Below, one piece after another: positions 61,754-64,000 of a DNA stretch of 64,000 nt. This DNA is from Pedobacter changchengzhani (GTDB taxonomy: Bacteria; Bacteroidota; Bacteroidia; Sphingobacteriales; Sphingobacteriaceae). The stretch lies in assembly GCF_004354365.1 (NCBI RefSeq), contig NZ_SJCY01000011.1:50679-114678 (forward strand). Reading direction: 5' to 3'. Under the pieces are notes generated by a model. That model was not told where the DNA came from. It ran no database searches and worked only from the letters and a program-made list of their open reading frames with translations. Within the stretch, counting starts at the first letter, position 1, and the number at the start of each line of letters is the position of its first letter. The position numbers and the translations under genes were made by a program.

Positions 61754-61784
61754 TTTGAATTGCAAGGCTAAAATATTAGATTTG
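61754..61784 (+). promoter_or_regulatory. Bacteroidetes-type promoter of sucD
   Basis: TTTG (61754-61757), 19 bases, then TAGATTTG (61777-61784): a full match to TTTG-N19-TAnnTTTG. The start codon at 61801 follows after 16 bases, so the leader is very short. Confidence 0.65.
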
Positions 61785-61801
61785 CACAAAATAATTGATA
61801 C

Positions 61802-62674
61802 ATGAGCGTTTTAGTAAATAAAGATTCTAAGGTTATCGTACAAGGTTTTACCGGAAACGAAGGCACTTACCATGCAGAGCAAATGTTGGCGTACGGTACA
61901 AATGTTGTTGGTGGTGTTACGCCAGGAAAAGGTGGGCAGTCACATTTGGATAAGCCTGTGTTTAATACAGTTGCAGATGCTGTAGAAAAAACAGGGGCCG
62001 ATGTATCGATCATATTTGTGCCACCAGCTTTTGCTGCCGATGCAATTATGGAAGCTGCCGAAGGTGGTATCAAAGTTATTGTTTGTATTACTGAAGGCAT
62101 TCCAACAAAGGATATGATTCAGGTTAAGGAATATATTTCTGATCGCGATGTTACGCTGATTGGCCCAAATTGCCCAGGTATTATCACTGCAGATGAAGCT
62201 AAAATTGGTATCATGCCAGGCTTTATCTTCAAAAAAGGTCATGTAGGCGTGGTTTCAAAATCAGGAACTTTAACTTACGAAGCCGTTGATCAGGTTGTTA
62301 AAGCTGGTTTGGGTATTACCACAGCAATCGGAATTGGTGGCGATCCAATTATTGGAACACCAACTGTCGAAGCGATAAAATTATTAATGAACGATCCAGA
62401 TACGCACGGAATCATCATGATTGGTGAAATTGGTGGTGGAATGGAAGCTGAAGCTGCACGTTGGATAAAAGAACATGGCACTAAGCCTGTTGTTGGTTTT
62501 ATAGCTGGTCAAACTGCTCCTGCTGGACGTAGAATGGGCCACGCTGGTGCAATTGTTGGTGGTGCGGACGATACAGCTGCTGCAAAAATGAAAATTATGC
62601 GCGAATGTGGTATTCGTGTGGTAGAAAGTCCTGCTGAAATCGGTGCTGCAATGGCAGAAGAATTAGCAAAATAA
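61802..62674 (+). CDS. sucD: Succinyl-CoA ligase (ADP/GDP-forming) subunit alpha
   Basis: TCA-cycle enzyme subunit that carries the phosphohistidine and binds CoA. 290 residues. [15 protein letters not shown] is the CoA-binding Rossmann motif, [20 protein letters not shown] follows, and [13 protein letters not shown] holds the active histidine (His247). The beta subunit gene is not adjacent. A clear promoter precedes it and a terminator follows. The annotated start is ATG ([14 protein letters not shown]). Confidence 0.97.
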   Translation: MSVLVNKDSKVIVQGFTGNEGTYHAEQMLAYGTNVVGGVTPGKGGQSHLDKPVFNTVADAVEKTGADVSIIFVPPAFAADAIMEAAEGGIKVIVCITEGIPTKDMIQVKEYISDRDVTLIGPNCPGIITADEAKIGIMPGFIFKKGHVGVVSKSGTLTYEAVDQVVKAGLGITTAIGIGGDPIIGTPTVEAIKLLMNDPDTHGIIMIGEIGGGMEAEAARWIKEHGTKPVVGFIAGQTAPAGRRMGHAGAIVGGADDTAAAKMKIMRECGIRVVESPAEIGAAMAEELAK

Positions 62675-62696
62675 TATTTATTTAATTTAGATAAAG

Positions 62697-62728
62697 AAAG
62701 CGCTTCGAGAAATCGAGGCGCTTTTTTT
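62697..62728 (+). terminator. Rho-independent terminator after sucD
   Basis: AAAGCGCTTCG (62697-62707) pairs with CGAGGCGCTTT (62714-62724) with one wobble, followed by more T. Confidence 0.88.
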
Positions 62729-62744
62729 GTTTTATGAGCCGGCA

Positions 62745-63297
62745 AGGAAGCAAGGAAAAAAAACGGAGCGTTTAAAAAGCTGTGTTGCTGGATTATCTGC
62801 CACGGAAACACGGAATTCACGGAAAAGAAACGGAGCGTTTAAAAAGGTCTGTTGCTGAATTATCTGCCACGGAAACACGGAATGCACGGAAAAGAAACGG
62901 AGCGTTTGGAGGGGTGTGTTGCTGAATTATCTGCCACGGAAACACGGAATTCACGGAAAAGAAACGGAGCGTTTGGAGGGGTGTGTTGCTGGATTATCTG
63001 CCACGGAAACACGGAATTCACGGAAGAGAAACGGAGCGTTTAAAAAGGTGTGTTGCCGGATTATCTGCCACGGAAACACGGAATTCACGGAAAAGAAACG
63101 GAGCGTTTAAAAAGGTGTGTTGCTGGATTATCTGCCACGGAAACACGGAATTCACGGAAAAGAAACGGAGCGTTTAAAAAGGTGTGTTGCCGGATTATCT
63201 GCCACGGAAATACGGAATTCATGGAAAAGAAACGTAGCGTTTAAAAAGGTGTGTTGCTGGATTATCTGCCACGGAAACACGGAATTCACGGAAATTA
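62745..63297. repeat. Array of 67-bp tandem repeats (CCACGGAAACACGGAATTCACGG)
   Basis: Eight units at an exact 67-bp period (the ATTATCTGCC core begins at 62792, 62859, 62926, 62993, 63060, 63127, 63194 and 63261), plus a degraded half unit before them. Units differ by a few substitutions (AAAAAGGTGT against GGAGGGGTGT), so they are not recent identical copies. Since 67 is not a multiple of 3, the overlapping 60-80 residue frames here are artefacts. There are no unique spacers, so this is not a CRISPR. Confidence 0.95.
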
Positions 63298-63340
63298 AAA
63301 TAAATAAAAAATGCGTTAACTTAGGTTTAAATTTATCAAT

Positions 63341-63733
63341 ATGGATTATTCGATAAGGGAAAACAATTTTCCCTATAAAAATGAAACTTATTTAATCATA
63401 AATGCAGCTATAGAAGTTCATAAAACTTTAGGTTGTGGGTTTTTGGAAATTGTTTATAAAGATGCGCTTGTTATCGAGTTGGAAAGTAGAGGCCATTTTT
63501 TCGAAAGAGAAAAGTATTATCCTGTCTATTATAAAGGAATTTTATTACGTCATAGTTTTAACGCTGATTTTGTCGTTTTTGATTCTGTTATACTCGAAAT
63601 TAAATCAAAAAGTGGAATCGCAAATGAAGATTTAGCTCAGTCGATTAATTATTTAAAGTGTTCGGGTTGTAGTGTTGGCTTAATTTTGAACTTTGGGAAA
63701 CCGACTCTGGAAATCAGAAGGGTAGTTCTTTGA
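63341..63733 (+). CDS. GxxExxY family protein (PD-(D/E)XK-like)
   Basis: A 130-residue protein of the GxxExxY family: GCGFLEIVYKDAL contains G33-x2-E36-x2-Y39. FNADFVVFDSVILEIKSK gives the D...ExK arrangement of a PD-(D/E)XK nuclease-like core, and DLAQSINYLKCSGCSVGLIL, NFGKPTLEIRRV close the fold. No activity has been shown for the family, to my knowledge. It directly follows the 67-bp repeat array and precedes an IS element. Confidence 0.92.
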   Translation: MDYSIRENNFPYKNETYLIINAAIEVHKTLGCGFLEIVYKDALVIELESRGHFFEREKYYPVYYKGILLRHSFNADFVVFDSVILEIKSKSGIANEDLAQSINYLKCSGCSVGLILNFGKPTLEIRRVVL

Positions 63734-63734
63734 T

Positions 63735-64000
63735 ATATTTAATATCATGGGAGTATGTACCACGAACTGTGTCAAAGCGTTAAACCTTTAAACACAATTA
63801 GCGATGAGAACAGGAGAAGATTTTGATTTTGAGAGCTTCAAAAACGAAGCAATGGCTGGGCTAAGTTCCGGCGAAAAGATGACTGGAAGTGATGGTGTTT
63901 TGGCACCTATGATGAAGCATTTTTTAGAGTCTATGATGGCTGGGGAATTGAACCATCACTTATCTGAGAGTAAGCTCAATGGTTTTGCAAACAGAAAGAA
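63735..64000 (+). mobile_element. Left end of an IS256-family insertion sequence (truncated by window)
   Basis: A transposase gene begins at 63804. The upstream stretch CACGAACTGTGTCAAAGCG (63761-63779) resembles the GACTGTGTCAAA-type terminal inverted repeats of IS256 elements, so the element probably begins near 63755-63765. The right end is outside the window. Confidence 0.7.
63804..64000 (+). CDS. IS256-family (mutator-type) transposase, N-terminal part
   Basis: The first 65 codons of a transposase, cut by the window end. GLSSGEKMTGSDGVLAPMMK and HFLESMMAGELNHHLSESK match the N-terminal region of IS256-family DDE transposases (GKDGVL.P.....LE..L..E...HL). Catalytic residues lie outside. 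The start ATG 63804 follows a weak AGCG spacer. Confidence 0.85.
   Translation, partial: MRTGEDFDFESFKNEAMAGLSSGEKMTGSDGVLAPMMKHFLESMMAGELNHHLSESKLNGFANRK

Noticed and set aside
62745..63297. CRISPR-like periodic array
   Set aside because: The 67-bp period is fully repetitive with no unique spacers and no cas genes nearby.
62852..63356. Chain of overlapping 60-80 residue open frames (LPRKHGIHGKETERL type)
   Set aside because: They arise from the 67-bp tandem repeat read in successive frames; no start signals and identical filler sequence.
1..64000. tRNA, rRNA and riboswitch genes
   Set aside because: Gaps between genes were read by eye for cloverleaf arms and known leader motifs; nothing convincing was found, although a dedicated covariance search was not possible.

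Overview
The window looks like a chromosomal stretch from a Bacteroidetes bacterium of the Sphingobacteriaceae, probably Pedobacter or a close relative. Supporting signs are the AT-rich sequence, a SusC/SusD pair, the rpmB-rpmG-DUF4295-ftsY-rimO block, Bacteroidetes-type promoters (TTTG, about 19 bases, TAnnTTTG; clearest before sucD), a UpxY/NusG-like antiterminator and a probable XrtY-type exosortase with its Wzy-like partner. The genus is inferred from gene content; no marker gene was compared.

Left part (1-21.9 kb), mostly housekeeping: an RND/ABC efflux adaptor (+), gpsA (+), a small secreted protein (+), a decayed DUF4160/DUF2442 pair (-), then a minus-strand block read rpmB, rpmG, DUF4295, ftsY, a type II toxin-antitoxin pair, rimO. 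After it come acs (+), a SusD/SusC pair (-), CsbD and a GH130 enzyme (+), an M16 peptidase (-), and surE, a small membrane protein and lpxB (+).

Centre (21.9-61.0 kb): about 39 kb of surface-polysaccharide genes, all on the minus strand. Read in the direction of transcription they are Wza-like export lipoprotein, Wzc-like chain-length regulator/kinase, UpxY-like antiterminator, a four-helix-bundle ORF, asnB, a GT4, an ABC-2 exporter (Wzm/Wzt-like) with an acyltransferase gene between its two parts, then a dense run of about 20 overlapping glycosyltransferases and methyltransferases (including GT10 and GT11 fucosyltransferases, DUF268, CmcI-like and FkbM enzymes). The run ends in a Wzy-like polymerase, an XYAG1-like GT4, a GT2, the exosortase and a WcaF-like acetyltransferase. 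The set suggests a fucosylated, methylated and acylated surface glycan. It mixes Wzy-type polymerisation with ABC-transporter export, and no Wzx flippase is visible.

Right end (61.2-64.0 kb): a small Cys-rich secreted protein with a C-terminal sorting-like tail (possible exosortase substrate), sucD, an array of eight 67-bp tandem repeats, a GxxExxY-family gene and the start of an IS256-family transposase cut by the window edge.

The most unusual feature is an invasion by several families of simple, dispersed repeats (GAGGTTGAGGTTAAGG; AAAGCTTAAAG/GACTAAAGC; CCAACCAACC; CACGGAAACACGGA; TCCTTCGACTCCGCTCAGG; CTCTCCTTCGGAGAGG). They fill most intergenic gaps of the polysaccharide region, touch start and stop codons exactly, and have entered three glycosyltransferase genes in frame as low-complexity inserts. 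Two of the blocks form large inverted repeats on either side of the four-helix-bundle gene.
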